Origin: Litorivicinus sp. | GTDB lineage: Bacteria; Pseudomonadota; Gammaproteobacteria; Pseudomonadales; Litorivicinaceae | Direction: 5' to 3' | Assembly: GCA_018402605.1 (NCBI GenBank) | Contig: JAGYIK010000019.1 | Location: 1 to 15,836 of the forward strand | DNA: 15,836 nucleotides | In this document: positions 1 to 7,634 of the stretch, one piece after another | Numbering within the stretch: the stretch's first letter is position 1 | How the letters are laid out: each line of letters starts with the position of its first letter | The notes under the pieces: model-generated | Databases searched by the model: none | What the model was told of the DNA's origin: nothing | The model's input: only the letters and a program-made list of their open reading frames with translations | Position numbers and translations under genes: made by a program

Positions 1-150
1 AATACTGGCATGTCGGAAGCCTTGCTTCACGTCATGCGGCGTCAGCCATCGACTTTGCAACACATGGGCAATCCACAAATCAGCTGGCTTCTTGAGTTCC
101 GGATGACGCATCGTGCCATGGCGCATTCGCTCTAGACCCACAATACGCAT
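1..150 (-). CDS. higB: HigB-family mRNA interferase toxin, 3' end beyond the window edge
   Basis: The minus strand reads an open frame of 50 codons from an ATG at 150 and leaves the window at base 1. It begins MRIVGLERM, has a HPELKKPADLWI segment and then a WLTPHDVKQGFRHASI segment. This matches the N-terminal half of the HigB family (PF09907), whose members show a MRII start, a basic helix with Trp, and a W-x-TP-x-D(I/V)K motif before a short aliphatic strand. HigB toxins cleave mRNA on the ribosome and are normally encoded just upstream of the antitoxin HigA, which would lie outside the window. A perfect palindrome sits 9 bases upstream of the start. The gene lies 57 bp past the end of the Tad operon on the same strand. 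Function is by family resemblance only; half of the protein is not visible. Confidence 0.72.
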   Translation of the reverse strand, partial: MRIVGLERMRHGTMRHPELKKPADLWIAHVLQSRWLTPHDVKQGFRHASI

Positions 151-158
151 AGAGTATG

Positions 159-173
159 TCCCACTTTGGGACT
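159..173. promoter_or_regulatory. Perfect palindrome upstream of higB, probable operator
   Basis: GTCCCA-CTT-TGGGAC is a perfect 6-bp inverted repeat with a 3-base centre, ending 9 bases before the higB ATG. HigA antitoxins repress their own operon by binding palindromes that overlap the promoter, so this is the natural operator candidate. No clear -35/-10 pair was identified. Confidence 0.5.
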
Positions 174-206
174 AAATCAAGCACTAGGTGTAGAACACCC
201 TCTGAC

Positions 207-719
207 TCAGCCCTGTTTCAAAAAATTGCCCTCAAAACGCTCCACTTCCCCACCGGGTCGCTGCGAGATCCAATCTGAGCGCTCGAGATCCCAACCAAAG
301 GGCGTTCGCCAATCCGTCCGACAGCCAAGTTTCAAAAAACCGTCACGGTCTTTCAGCATCAGGCAACGGAGTTGTAACCGTCCACTGGCCAATTCATCGG
401 CATGCCAGGCGGCGGGTGCAGCAGGGAGTAACCAGCGACTGGCATGATTCAACGCCTCACGCTCAACACCAAAGGTGCGCGCATCGGTGAGTACGCCAAT
501 TTCTGGTGGGTCGGTCGCCAATTGCACCAGACTCATATTGGCCAGTACCAAGCGTTGCATCTCGGCATTCACCAAGGGCAATGCAATGGCCCACCACGAC
601 AGCGCGATCAACTGGATCACCCCAATAAACGCGAGGATCACGGTCGCAAGACTGATCACCGACTCGACCAACATGGCACCGGCCGCTCGAGTCGTTCGAG
701 CGCTAACGACAGAGCACAT
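207..719 (-). CDS. TadE-like minor pilin (prepilin-type N-terminus), last gene of the Tad operon
   Basis: The protein is 170 aa from the ATG at 719, which has a GAGGG ribosome site 5 bases upstream; the frame stays open further upstream but that part overlaps tadD and has no such site. A basic leader ends in G14, followed by AMLVE, so Glu stands at position +5 after the predicted prepilin peptidase cleavage. A hydrophobic stretch follows at about residues 16-45. The remainder is a soluble domain with two cysteines. This layout fits TadE/TadF minor pseudopilins, which seed or modify the Flp pilus in the inner membrane. The start overlaps the tadD-like stop by 17 bases, indicating translational coupling. 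I could not tell TadE from TadF. Confidence 0.7.
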   Translation of the reverse strand: MCSVVSARTTRAAGAMLVESVISLATVILAFIGVIQLIALSWWAIALPLVNAEMQRLVLANMSLVQLATDPPEIGVLTDARTFGVEREALNHASRWLLPAAPAAWHADELASGRLQLRCLMLKDRDGFLKLGCRTDWRTPFGWDLERSDWISQRPGGEVERFEGNFLKQG

Positions 720-1089
720 CGCTGCCCTCGCCAACAAAGGCTTCAAGGCACTGAAGCATGGGCGCGATGGTCTCGAGGCTTTCGGAATCCGGCGCCAAAC
801 CCGCATACAAAAAGAATTCTTCACGCGCTTGTTTCAATAACGCAATCCCTAGGTTGTATCGAGCTTCATACATGGATGGACTCGACTTCAAGGCCTGGCG
901 GTAGGCCGTAATCGCAGTCTCCAAATCGCCGCGGCGAAGCGCCAGATTGCCTCTGGTGTAATTGCCTTGTGTCGGCACGGTCACAGGCTCCACCACCGGC
1001 GCCTCCCGAATGAGTGAGGTCTGCACACCGGTTGATGTGCAGCCCGCTGTGATAGCAACCGCCAAACACAATAAAATCAATTGACGCAT
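703..1089 (-). CDS. tadD: TadD-like TPR lipoprotein of the Tad pilus system
   Basis: 128 aa from the ATG at 1089, preceded by AAGGGAG about 8 bases upstream. It has a type II signal peptide with lipobox T-A-G-C at residues 14-17, so it should be a lipoprotein. After a proline-rich linker comes one tetratricopeptide unit at roughly residues 43-86 (GNLALRRGDLETAITAYRQA and then YEARYNLGIALL). TadD/CpaO-type lipoproteins with TPRs help assemble the outer-membrane part of the Tad machine. This copy is half the length of typical TadD, which carries several TPRs. The start codon overlaps the stop of the upstream gene (TAATG). The longer open frame upstream of this ATG is an artefact overlapping two other genes. 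Confidence 0.68.
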   Translation of the reverse strand: MRQLILLCLAVAITAGCTSTGVQTSLIREAPVVEPVTVPTQGNYTRGNLALRRGDLETAITAYRQALKSSPSMYEARYNLGIALLKQAREEFFLYAGLAPDSESLETIAPMLQCLEAFVGEGSDVLCR

Positions 1090-1373
1090 TAAGATCTCCC
1101 TTCCAATCGCTGTAATACCCAAAGTTGCCCCTTCACCCGAAGCCATAACAGGTCGGTCTCTGGAAGCGCTTGAAATAAATGCTCCAGTAACAGGCGTCGT
1201 GCCACCGGATCCTCGGTCGCCTTGGCCTGTTGATATTGATCGAGCGCCCAAGCAGGTGCGGTGCCACCTGCTTCGGCACGGATCGCTTGATTCGGCTGAC
1301 TGCCCCACACAGGGCTTGCCAGAGCCAGTCCCATACCGAGGCCAAAGCAAAGGCTTAATGCACGGTCTCGCAT
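1089..1373 (-). CDS. Small exported protein of unknown function in the Tad operon
   Basis: 94 aa. The first 24 residues form a plausible Sec signal peptide (MRDRALSLCFGLGMGLALAS, cleavage near VWG/S), and the rest is a short helical, acidic-basic domain ending LLWLRVKGQLWVLQRLEGRS. The helical part, with its Gln-, Ala- and Leu-rich repeat spacing, resembles a fragment of a TPR-like hairpin, but I do not recognise a family. It overlaps the upstream DUF192-like gene by 19 bases and shares one base with tadD, so it is co-translated with the pilus genes and probably acts in the periplasm with the TadD-like lipoprotein. Confidence 0.55.
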   Translation of the reverse strand: MRDRALSLCFGLGMGLALASPVWGSQPNQAIRAEAGGTAPAWALDQYQQAKATEDPVARRLLLEHLFQALPETDLLWLRVKGQLWVLQRLEGRS

Positions 1374-1705
1374 AACGCCTCCTCAATCCGATCCAGAGTC
1401 ACTTCCAAAGCAGAGACCGCACCCTGTGGTCGTGTCGTGAACCCACCTGGGTGCAGCCACTCGGTTTTAACCACCTGATGGTCAGCATCGAGCCATACCA
1501 CCCAAAGTGATTCACCAAGACCCAGACCATGCAGACCGCGCGTACCCGGAAATAACAGCGCACCCTTCGATGCGGGGTGTTTCACACCCAATAAGCGGCT
1601 GACAAACCCCGAACAGCGCTGCACCTGTAAATCACACAACACATCGGCTGGGTATCCCTCGCCAAATGTCAGTTGTGGCAGTGGTATTTGCCTTAAGTGC
1701 TCCAT
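1355..1705 (-). CDS. DUF192-like protein in the Tad operon
   Basis: 116 aa, with a strong ribosome site (GGGAGG) 6 bases before the ATG. The pattern C-SGFVSRLLG, ALLFPGTRGLHGLGLGESL, then VVWLDADHQVVKTEWLHPGG, and finally ALEV, follows the order of conserved blocks in DUF192 (PF02643): a GL-x-R/F start, a LLF segment, a 'LDxD..VV' strand pair and a C-terminal LE. The function of DUF192 is not established; members are small beta-rich proteins, often secreted, and they occur in some Tad loci. No signal peptide is visible here, so it may be cytoplasmic. It overlaps tadC by 13 bases and the following gene by 19. The assignment is by eye and needs a profile search. Confidence 0.55.
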   Translation of the reverse strand: MEHLRQIPLPQLTFGEGYPADVLCDLQVQRCSGFVSRLLGVKHPASKGALLFPGTRGLHGLGLGESLWVVWLDADHQVVKTEWLHPGGFTTRPQGAVSALEVTLDRIEEALCETVH

Positions 1706-2355
1706 GGCAACCTCCCTAGGCTATGAAAAATCGTGAATGCCAAGACCAAGAAAAACATCGGAAAGAAACAGATCACCAACGGAATCAGAAGCTTCACCGA
1801 CAACCCGTTAGCCGCCCGCTCAAGTCGGCGTTGGGTGCGCTCTCGAAGCGCACGGGCCTGCTCAATTAAGAGCGGTGACAAGTCAGAGCCTTGCCGCGCA
1901 GACTCCCGCATCGCTAAACCCAGATCCAAGGCCTCGCGAGACCCCATTTCACGTCCGACTGCGATGATCGCAGCCACCCGATCCTGACCCTCTTGGCGTC
2001 GGCCAAAGACCTGTTGGCCGAAGGTTTTCAATGGCGATTCTTTCAGTGCAGTAATGGCATGATCAAAAGCGACACCGTGTGCCGCACCGCCGGCAATGGC
2101 GATACGCATCAAATCCACGAGCCAAGGCCAATAGGCCCGAAAGCCCTTATCCCGCATGACCCGTTGCTGACGGAGTGCCAACAGACTGACCAACCAATCA
2201 AAGCCAACCACACTGACAACCACTGACCAGGCCTGAGGCCACAACACACAACCCGTGATCAGGACCCACAAACGCAGACGAACGCGAAGTGCCAAGGGTG
2301 CCGTCGAAAGGATCGCGGCCACCGCCACGGCGAGCAAAGCTTGACTAATCCACAC
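1693..2355 (-). CDS. tadC: TadC inner-membrane platform protein (type II secretion F domain)
   Basis: 220 aa from a GTG at 2355 inside the end of tadB (11-base overlap), with GGAG upstream. Two hydrophobic segments lie near residues 3-25 and 30-60. A cytoplasmic helical region carries the GSDLSPLLIEQARALRERTQ block and the ERAANGLSVKLLIPLVICFF block, and the C-terminal membrane segment FFPMFFLVLAFTIF is the hallmark of TadC/GspF-like proteins (PF00482). TadB and TadC together form the platform on which the TadA ATPase acts. It is shorter at the N-terminus than typical TadC (about 300 aa) but keeps the full T2SSF domain. No frameshifts are seen. Confidence 0.85.
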   Translation of the reverse strand: MWISQALLAVAVAAILSTAPLALRVRLRLWVLITGCVLWPQAWSVVVSVVGFDWLVSLLALRQQRVMRDKGFRAYWPWLVDLMRIAIAGGAAHGVAFDHAITALKESPLKTFGQQVFGRRQEGQDRVAAIIAVGREMGSREALDLGLAMRESARQGSDLSPLLIEQARALRERTQRRLERAANGLSVKLLIPLVICFFPMFFLVLAFTIFHSLGRLPWST

Positions 2356-2980
2356 GGCATAAACTCCGCACCCACAGGTGCCCTATCCCCATCAACAACC
2401 CACAGACCGCCAACAGCACATGACCCGCCGTACTGAACAGCACCGCTTGGGTTGCACCGGGTGAGAGAGCAATAGCACCTGCTGACAGCAGGGGGATCAG
2501 GACCGACAACATGGTGGCCTGCATGCGATGCGTGGCACTGGCTGCCTCAATCTTGAGCCTGAGGCTTCGCGTCTCTCGGAGACTTCGCGCCAACTCCTCA
2601 AGGGTCGCTGCCAATGGACCACCGAGCTTATCGCGCACCAAGAGCGTTGCGCCGGCGATCTTCAAGGGTTCCAAATCCAGCCGCTCACCGCGCTGCATCA
2701 AGACCTGCCCAAGTGAGAGTGTGACCTGACGTTCGGCTTTCCAGTGCGCGAGTTCAGACAACACAATGCCATCGTAACTGGCTTCTGCTTCGTTCAATGC
2801 GCGACCCAAATCATGCCCCGCACGCAGTTGCCGCGCTAAAATCGAGAGGATCGAATCCAGTTCGGCATCGAGTGCTTTTTTCAAGCGACGGATCCGCGTG
2901 GCGCGCTGATAGGTGGTCCGAATCTCAGGAATCCGCCAAATCAGCAGTAACAGCACAAAGACCGCGACACCTAGGCCCAT
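2345..2980 (-). CDS. tadB: TadB inner-membrane platform protein (type II secretion F domain)
   Basis: 211 aa from an ATG at 2980 that overlaps the end of tadA by 10 bases. One N-terminal membrane segment (residues 2-15) is followed by a long cytoplasmic helical domain with LARQLRAGHDLGRALNEA and ELARSLRETRSLRLKIEAAS, the T2SSF signature, and a C-terminal hydrophobic region (about residues 155-200) with two membrane segments. This matches TadB, partner of TadC in the platform complex. It is roughly 100 residues shorter than classical TadB, lacking most of the N-terminal region. The position directly after the ATPase and before tadC is the standard tad order. Confidence 0.85.
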   Translation of the reverse strand: MGLGVAVFVLLLLIWRIPEIRTTYQRATRIRRLKKALDAELDSILSILARQLRAGHDLGRALNEAEASYDGIVLSELAHWKAERQVTLSLGQVLMQRGERLDLEPLKIAGATLLVRDKLGGPLAATLEELARSLRETRSLRLKIEAASATHRMQATMLSVLIPLLSAGAIALSPGATQAVLFSTAGHVLLAVCGLLMGIGHLWVRSLCRVD

Positions 2981-4128
2981 GCCGCATCGACCTCGGAGGC
3001 ATTCTGATTCCAGAGCGTCTCAAGGAGCACTTGATCCGCCTCTAAACCCACCACGCGCTCAATCGCCGTCAAACGCCGACCCCCGTCGTGAGCACGACCG
3101 ACGTGGGCAATCACATCGATCGCACCACTGATCTGCTCCCGGATCGCGCGCACCGGTATATCCACCCCCGCCAAAAGCGTCAGGACCTCGAGCCGTCGGA
3201 TCGCATCCCGGGCGGAATTGGAGTGCACGGTCGTCATACATCCGCGATGTCCGGTGTTCATCGCCTGCAACATATCGAGCGCTTCAGGCCCTCGACACTC
3301 CCCCACCACCAAACGATCGGGCCGCATCCGAAGGGCGTTGATCAACAAATCACGAAGCGTTACAGCCCCCTCACCTTCCATATTCGGTGGACGCGTCTCC
3401 AATCGGACGGTATGCGGCAAGCCCAAAGACAGCTCGGCTGCATCTTCCAGTGTAATCACCCGTTCTGTCGGATCGATCTCACGGGCCAAGGCATTTAACA
3501 GCGTGGTTTTACCGGCTCCAGTGCCGCCACAGACGAGGATATTCGCGCCTTCTTTGACAGCACGAACCAACAGCTTTTGTGCCGCATCCGGAAACATCCC
3601 AGTTGCCTGTAAAGCGGGGAGGGATTTAAGGCCGGCCTTAAACTTCCGGATCGTTAACATCGGGCCATCCGGTGAGATCGGCGGCAACACGGCATTGATG
3701 CGCGAGCCATCCATCAAACGCCCATCGGCGGTTGGTGACTGTTCATCGAGTCGGCGACCCAAGGGCTCAAGCATGCGCAAAATGGCACGCCGACAAAAAT
3801 CATCGTTCACGAAATGCTGGTCATGACAGGTCAGGCGACCGTCCCGCTCAACAAAAATCTGTCGATGTCCAACTACCATAATCTCTGAGACCTCGGGATC
3901 GATGATCATGGATTCCAAGGGCCCAAAGCCCAGCAAATCATCTTTGATTTGCGCGCGCAGTCGCTCTCGGTTCGCAGGATCGAGATCTTCGCCAGCCAAT
4001 GCATCCTGTAAAAACCGATCCACTAAACTGCCCTGATCCGGTCGCAAATCCGGGTCGCCTAAACGGGCTTCTTCGGATAAATAGGTATCGAGCTTTAACG
4101 CCAAGTCGTGTCGCAGTGTCTGGTTCAT
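2971..4128 (-). CDS. tadA: TadA/CpaF secretion ATPase
   Basis: 385 aa. The Walker A motif GGTGAGKTT is at residues 201-209, the acidic (Asp) box at about 226-232 (TLEDAAE), a Walker B-like segment at 271-279 (DRLVVGEC), and the His box at about 294-303 (HRGCMTTVHS). These are the diagnostic motifs of the CpaF branch of type II/IV secretion ATPases. N-terminal residues 60-130 carry the usual FGPLE...IMV...IFVERDGRL segment. The enzyme hydrolyses ATP on the cytoplasmic face to drive Flp pilus assembly (and, in some systems, retraction). Its ATG overlaps the secretin stop (ATGA). All catalytic residues that can be checked are present. Confidence 0.95.
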   Translation of the reverse strand: MNQTLRHDLALKLDTYLSEEARLGDPDLRPDQGSLVDRFLQDALAGEDLDPANRERLRAQIKDDLLGFGPLESMIIDPEVSEIMVVGHRQIFVERDGRLTCHDQHFVNDDFCRRAILRMLEPLGRRLDEQSPTADGRLMDGSRINAVLPPISPDGPMLTIRKFKAGLKSLPALQATGMFPDAAQKLLVRAVKEGANILVCGGTGAGKTTLLNALAREIDPTERVITLEDAAELSLGLPHTVRLETRPPNMEGEGAVTLRDLLINALRMRPDRLVVGECRGPEALDMLQAMNTGHRGCMTTVHSNSARDAIRRLEVLTLLAGVDIPVRAIREQISGAIDVIAHVGRAHDGGRRLTAIERVVGLEADQVLLETLWNQNASEVDAAWA

Positions 4129-5123
4129 TCATACACTCCTAGGGCCCCACGGGAGCCCGCCATCGGCGTCACTTCGGTTCGTGTAGAGACTACAGAAGAC
4201 TCCACGCGCGGCCGGATGAGCACCCAAAGCTCGCGCTCCTCCTCGCTTTGAGATGTTTGGGTCGGCACACCAGGGAGCCCTGAGTCGTTATTACCCCGTT
4301 CACCGCGCTCAATCCGCGCCAGCACAACTGCTTCACCCACCGCAAACTGTCGAGTCGTATTCAAATCGCGACTGGTTAAGCCGGGGACGCCGTCGATCGC
4401 CACACCATAGTCAAGTGCCGTCAAAGAGAGGTCGATGGCCAGTGAGACACTGTTGAGATCCACGGATTGCGCCTCGACGTTAAAGTCCAAGCCATAGGGC
4501 CGGAACTCTGTACTTTGCTCGCCACCTGGGATGGGGATTTCACCACCGGCCAAAAGGGAGCTCGTTTGTCCACTCTCCACTCGAAGCTCGCCGCGTGACC
4601 AGGTCTCAGCCTGACCTTGACGTTCGAGTAACGACAGCCGTGAAAACAAATCCAAGGCCAACAGTCCCTGTGCCGCATCTTCGGCCGGATTCAGGCCGGC
4701 TGAACGGCCCTGCCCGCTCAACGTGAGCGAACCATCGAGCGTGGTCTCGGCACCGAGACTTCGGCTCGCTGAGCGCGTGACCTCAGCCACCAAAAGATCC
4801 AACACATAGTGGTTCGGCTGGATGGGTGAGACCCCAGTCACCACAATGTCAAAGGCACGCTCTTTGCTGCCACTTAAACACCAGAGTTGTGTCGCGCCAG
4901 GCGCGATCGCCGACAACAGGAGCTTCCCTGGTAAGGTCTCTTGTACGGAGACCACCTGCGCGTTTCCTAATGCCACATGCTCGACCTTGGGACAGTCCAC
5001 AAGCGTTGTGGTTCCGGGCGCAAGGCTGACCTGCGTGGGCTTGACCTTTGAAGCGAGGCTCGCATGGGCAAACACCAGTGCACAACCGAATACCGCGGCG
5101 CGTGTGAAGCCGAATCCACTCAT
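4125..5123 (-). CDS. rcpA: RcpA/CpaC-type outer-membrane secretin, short form
   Basis: 332 aa from the ATG at 5123, which overlaps the cpaB stop as ATGA; this choice puts a good signal peptide first (MSGFGFTRAAVFGCALVFAH, Ala-rich end). An N-terminal pilus-secretin N domain follows (residues about 30-100: VSLAPGTTTLVDC, then GKLLLSAIAPGATQLWC). The secretin core is at about 125-300, with the typical GGEIPIPGG turn and a C-terminal ELWVLIRPR strand. The secretin forms the outer-membrane channel for the pilus. At 332 aa it is clearly shorter than usual CpaC/RcpA (about 430-550 aa) and has no BON domain between N domain and core. No break is visible, so the shortness looks native. Confidence 0.82.
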   Translation of the reverse strand: MSGFGFTRAAVFGCALVFAHASLASKVKPTQVSLAPGTTTLVDCPKVEHVALGNAQVVSVQETLPGKLLLSAIAPGATQLWCLSGSKERAFDIVVTGVSPIQPNHYVLDLLVAEVTRSASRSLGAETTLDGSLTLSGQGRSAGLNPAEDAAQGLLALDLFSRLSLLERQGQAETWSRGELRVESGQTSSLLAGGEIPIPGGEQSTEFRPYGLDFNVEAQSVDLNSVSLAIDLSLTALDYGVAIDGVPGLTSRDLNTTRQFAVGEAVVLARIERGERGNNDSGLPGVPTQTSQSEEERELWVLIRPRVESSVVSTRTEVTPMAGSRGALGVYE

Positions 5124-5845
5124 GACAAGCCCACCGTCACGGACGCTCGGGTAGCCTCCTTTTTCTCGTCGGCAACGATGGCCTCGGGGATGCGTTTTAA
5201 GGTCACATCGGGGCAATGCACTTCGCGACAGAGCGCCAACTGAAGCCGTCCAAGGCGAAGTGCACGCTGCAGTGTGGCCAGTTGTCCGTCATCCAGCAGC
5301 AACCAGGTCACTTCATTGACCTCTCCCTGACCGGAACGGGTCACTGGGATCTTACTCAATACCACACCGGCTGCAGTGCCGACTTTGCTCTCATACACCA
5401 GTGAGGCGCGTGCTTTCGGTGGGAGCTCTCGAGGCAGCATCCGCGCAAGCTCCGCAGGGACCGGCATAAACAACTTGGCTGCGTCAAAGGCCTCACCAAA
5501 ACCGGTCATGGGGTTGGGCATGAGCATATTCGCAGCCAAAGGCGTTCCTGCCGTCAGATCACGACTGGCCAAGGGCGCACCATCGAGACGGACATCCTGT
5601 GCAGTCAATGCATCCAAGGGCATCCACGCCAGTGGATATTGCGTTTCTGAGAGCTGATCTCGAGAAATCGCTTCGCCCGCTGCAATCTGACCACGCACGA
5701 CGACGGCAGTGACGAGATCAGGTTTCGGTTCCGGCAAGATCTGCGGCAACGGTTCGGTTTGATGACTTAAACCCACTGCAACAGAGGCCACCACAGCCGC
5801 TGCCGGAATCTGCCAATAAGTTTTTAGTAGTTCACGAGGTGACAT
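5120..5845 (-). CDS. cpaB: CpaB/RcpC pilus assembly protein (SAF domain)
   Basis: 241 aa from the ATG at 5845, with GGAG about 10 bases upstream; an ATG at 5863 is possible. A single N-terminal membrane anchor (residues about 12-28) is followed by a SAF-type domain at about 46-110 (AVVVRGQIAAGEAISRDQL, then APLASRDLTAGTPLAANML), which is the CpaB/RcpC signature. The C-terminal half (about 115-230) matches the RcpC accessory domain in outline. These periplasmic anchored proteins modulate the secretin pore. It lies immediately before rcpA with overlapping stop and start and overlaps the small upstream gene by 14 bases. Confidence 0.85.
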   Translation of the reverse strand: MSPRELLKTYWQIPAAAVVASVAVGLSHQTEPLPQILPEPKPDLVTAVVVRGQIAAGEAISRDQLSETQYPLAWMPLDALTAQDVRLDGAPLASRDLTAGTPLAANMLMPNPMTGFGEAFDAAKLFMPVPAELARMLPRELPPKARASLVYESKVGTAAGVVLSKIPVTRSGQGEVNEVTWLLLDDGQLATLQRALRLGRLQLALCREVHCPDVTLKRIPEAIVADEKKEATRASVTVGLS

Positions 5846-6173
5846 CACGGGTCTCCAATACATCCCATAAAACTTGACCAAGTTCAGACCCAATCAGCCA
5901 CGCTTGATCAGAACCCTTTAATTCACTGACCTGCGCCAAACAAGCGCCACGCACCCAAAACGTATCCGGTTCGGGCGAATCCAGTACAACCTCTGTAAAG
6001 CCTTCCGTTTCAAGCCAGGCACGAATTTCAGCGGTCGACATCAGAGGAGACCAGGCCACTTCACCAAAGGCCTGGGTCTTTTCAACGGCAATCCCAGGGA
6101 ACCCCTCAAAACAGCCCGCAACCGCATGGCTTGTGAACAATAAGCCGACAAGGGCTATCGATAATTTAGTCAT
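5832..6173 (-). CDS. Small exported protein of unknown function in the Tad operon
   Basis: 113 aa from the ATG at 6173, which overlaps the tadE stop by 8 bases. It starts with a clear Sec signal peptide (MTKLSIALVGLLFTSHAVAG, cleavage at AVA/G). The mature part is acidic, has two cysteines that could pair (in GCFEG and GACLAQ), and ends in a stretch of helices (QAWLIGSELGQVLWDVLETR). I do not recognise a family. By position between tadE and cpaB it should act in the periplasm during pilus assembly. The frame extends 40 codons upstream but that part lies over tadE and has no ribosome site. Confidence 0.6.
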   Translation of the reverse strand: MTKLSIALVGLLFTSHAVAGCFEGFPGIAVEKTQAFGEVAWSPLMSTAEIRAWLETEGFTEVVLDSPEPDTFWVRGACLAQVSELKGSDQAWLIGSELGQVLWDVLETRDVTS

Positions 6174-6639
6174 GCACACGAATCCTCTGTGGTAATGGCA
6201 TATCGCGGTGCCCAACGACACCGACTGAGGTAATGGCTGATGGACGCACTTCCCGAAACGGCACCGGTGAGCCAATACGCCGAATGAGCTCAACTGAGGC
6301 TTGGGTTAACTCAAGGCCAAGCCCACTCAAAATGACACGGTCCTCAGTGACCCGAGACTGAAAGGCCTCACCGGTATCGAGATAGCCATCATCGCGGAGT
6401 AATGTGCCCTCTCTGATGATGAGATCTGGCATCAATTCCACCGTGAGATCGGTCGGCTCAATGCGGGATTCGGTCAACCGTTCCACTCGAGCGTCAGAAA
6501 ACCACAAAGACTCTTTGAGTCGATCTGTGGTCAGCCGGGTGGTATCAACCACCGTCGCCAACGCACCCAATGTCAGTGCAAAAAATGCCAATAAGGGCAA
6601 TACAATGAGCATTTCAATCAACGCCTGGCCTCGCGCCAT
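6166..6639 (-). CDS. tadE: TadE-like minor pilin
   Basis: 157 aa. The N-terminus MARG/QALIEMLIVLPLLAFF has the prepilin cleavage Gly at residue 4, Glu at +5 and a hydrophobic helix to about residue 33: the TadE motif (PF07811). The rest is a soluble domain. The ATG at 6639 is chosen over the GTG one codon earlier because GGAGGT stands 5 bases from it. The start overlaps the stop of the TadG-like gene as TGATG. TadE proteins are processed by the prepilin peptidase and act as minor pseudopilins. This gene is intact although the gene directly upstream is broken. Confidence 0.8.
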   Translation of the reverse strand: MARGQALIEMLIVLPLLAFFALTLGALATVVDTTRLTTDRLKESLWFSDARVERLTESRIEPTDLTVELMPDLIIREGTLLRDDGYLDTGEAFQSRVTEDRVILSGLGLELTQASVELIRRIGSPVPFREVRPSAITSVGVVGHRDMPLPQRIRVHD

Positions 6640-7630
6640 CACACACCTCCTGTTAATTCAGAACGCCATACCGGACGCCACATGTCAGCGTCACCAGCGC
6701 CCAAAAAACGTACACGGCTCTCTGCTTTTAGGGTTCCGCCCTCGGGGTGCTTGAGCGTGACCGACAGTGGTGCAAGCTCTGGACCCTGCCACTCGATCAG
6801 CCACGGAAGCCCGCGATAGACAAACCCGTCAGCGATCGTTGACGCTGAGCCACTGGCGATCGTTCGCCATCCCGATCCAAAGAAAAACAGTCTGACTCGC
6901 GCTTGCAATGCTTCACTTGCGACAAAACCGCGACCGGTTAAATCCGAGCGGGTACGCCCCATGCGACGCGCTTGCAAAATGCCCAGGACGTTTTGCTGCC
7001 AGTTACGTGACAGATGCCAATTGGCCTGGGGCAACCCCGACATCGCCTGCATCGTCAACCGACTGTAATTGGCGGGATTGGCTTCCATCACGGGATTGGC
7101 AGCGAGCATCAGCGCATCGAGTGCGGCTCGACCGCAGAGCGTGGCAATACAGACTGATTGCACCGACCAAGGTGGTGCCATGGACTCGGCCACTTGCATG
7201 GAACGCGTACCGGCTTTTAAGAGAATCTCCACCGTCAAAGGCCCACTGATGTTGACTGGCCAGCGCAAGGCCAACGCCGGTTTTCAGTTGAATTCAGCTG
7301 AGGCCACTCAACAAGGTGGTACCACCAGCCACATGCGATTGGCGTAGGGCACGATAGAGGAGACCCCATCAACGACTTGCTTCAAATAGCGGGTAAATGA
7401 GATAGGTGAGATGCCCAACCATTAAATGACTGGCGAGAATCTTGCGGTTCAAGACCGCGACTTCATTCAGCTCACTCTGTGTTGGGCGCCCACCGAATAC
7501 GCCACGCGGTCGGCTTGATTTCAGACCTCGAATCGGTCAACTGGGTTCCTGACGCGAGCTACGCCGCCTGCGGCCAGCGCTGGCAAGAACACGAGGCGTC
7601 ATGGTGAAGCGCCACACCGCGTTGCCGCAT
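6639..7630 (-). pseudogene. TadG-like pilus assembly protein, 5' third broken by frameshifts
   Basis: The gene starts at the ATG at 7630 with MRQRGVAL, typical of a TadE/TadG-type leader. The expected continuation is found in pieces in different frames: FLPALAAGGVA and DRVAYSVGAQHR (frame shifted, about 7532-7450), then ELNEVAVLNRKILASHLMV in another frame (about 7475-7415) up to a TGA at 7357, then QVVDGVSSIVPYANRMWLVV in a third frame, followed by two in-frame TGA codons (about 7310 and 7285). From about 7274 the frame is open for 211 codons to the stop at 6639. The 'N-Q-A-D-R-V-A-Y-S' and 'NRKILASHLM' blocks resemble the NTADAAAYSAA...NRAMVAN blocks of TadG-like pilus proteins. Total span of about 330 codons fits a complete gene. 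Only the 3' part could be translated, from a weak TTG or an internal ATG at 7199. Confidence 0.65.
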
Positions 7631-7634
7631 CCGA

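Noticed and set aside
3218..3826. Plus-strand open frame of 202 codons opposite tadA
   Set aside because: Antisense of a gene with complete catalytic motifs; no ribosome site and an Arg/Ser-rich shadow composition.
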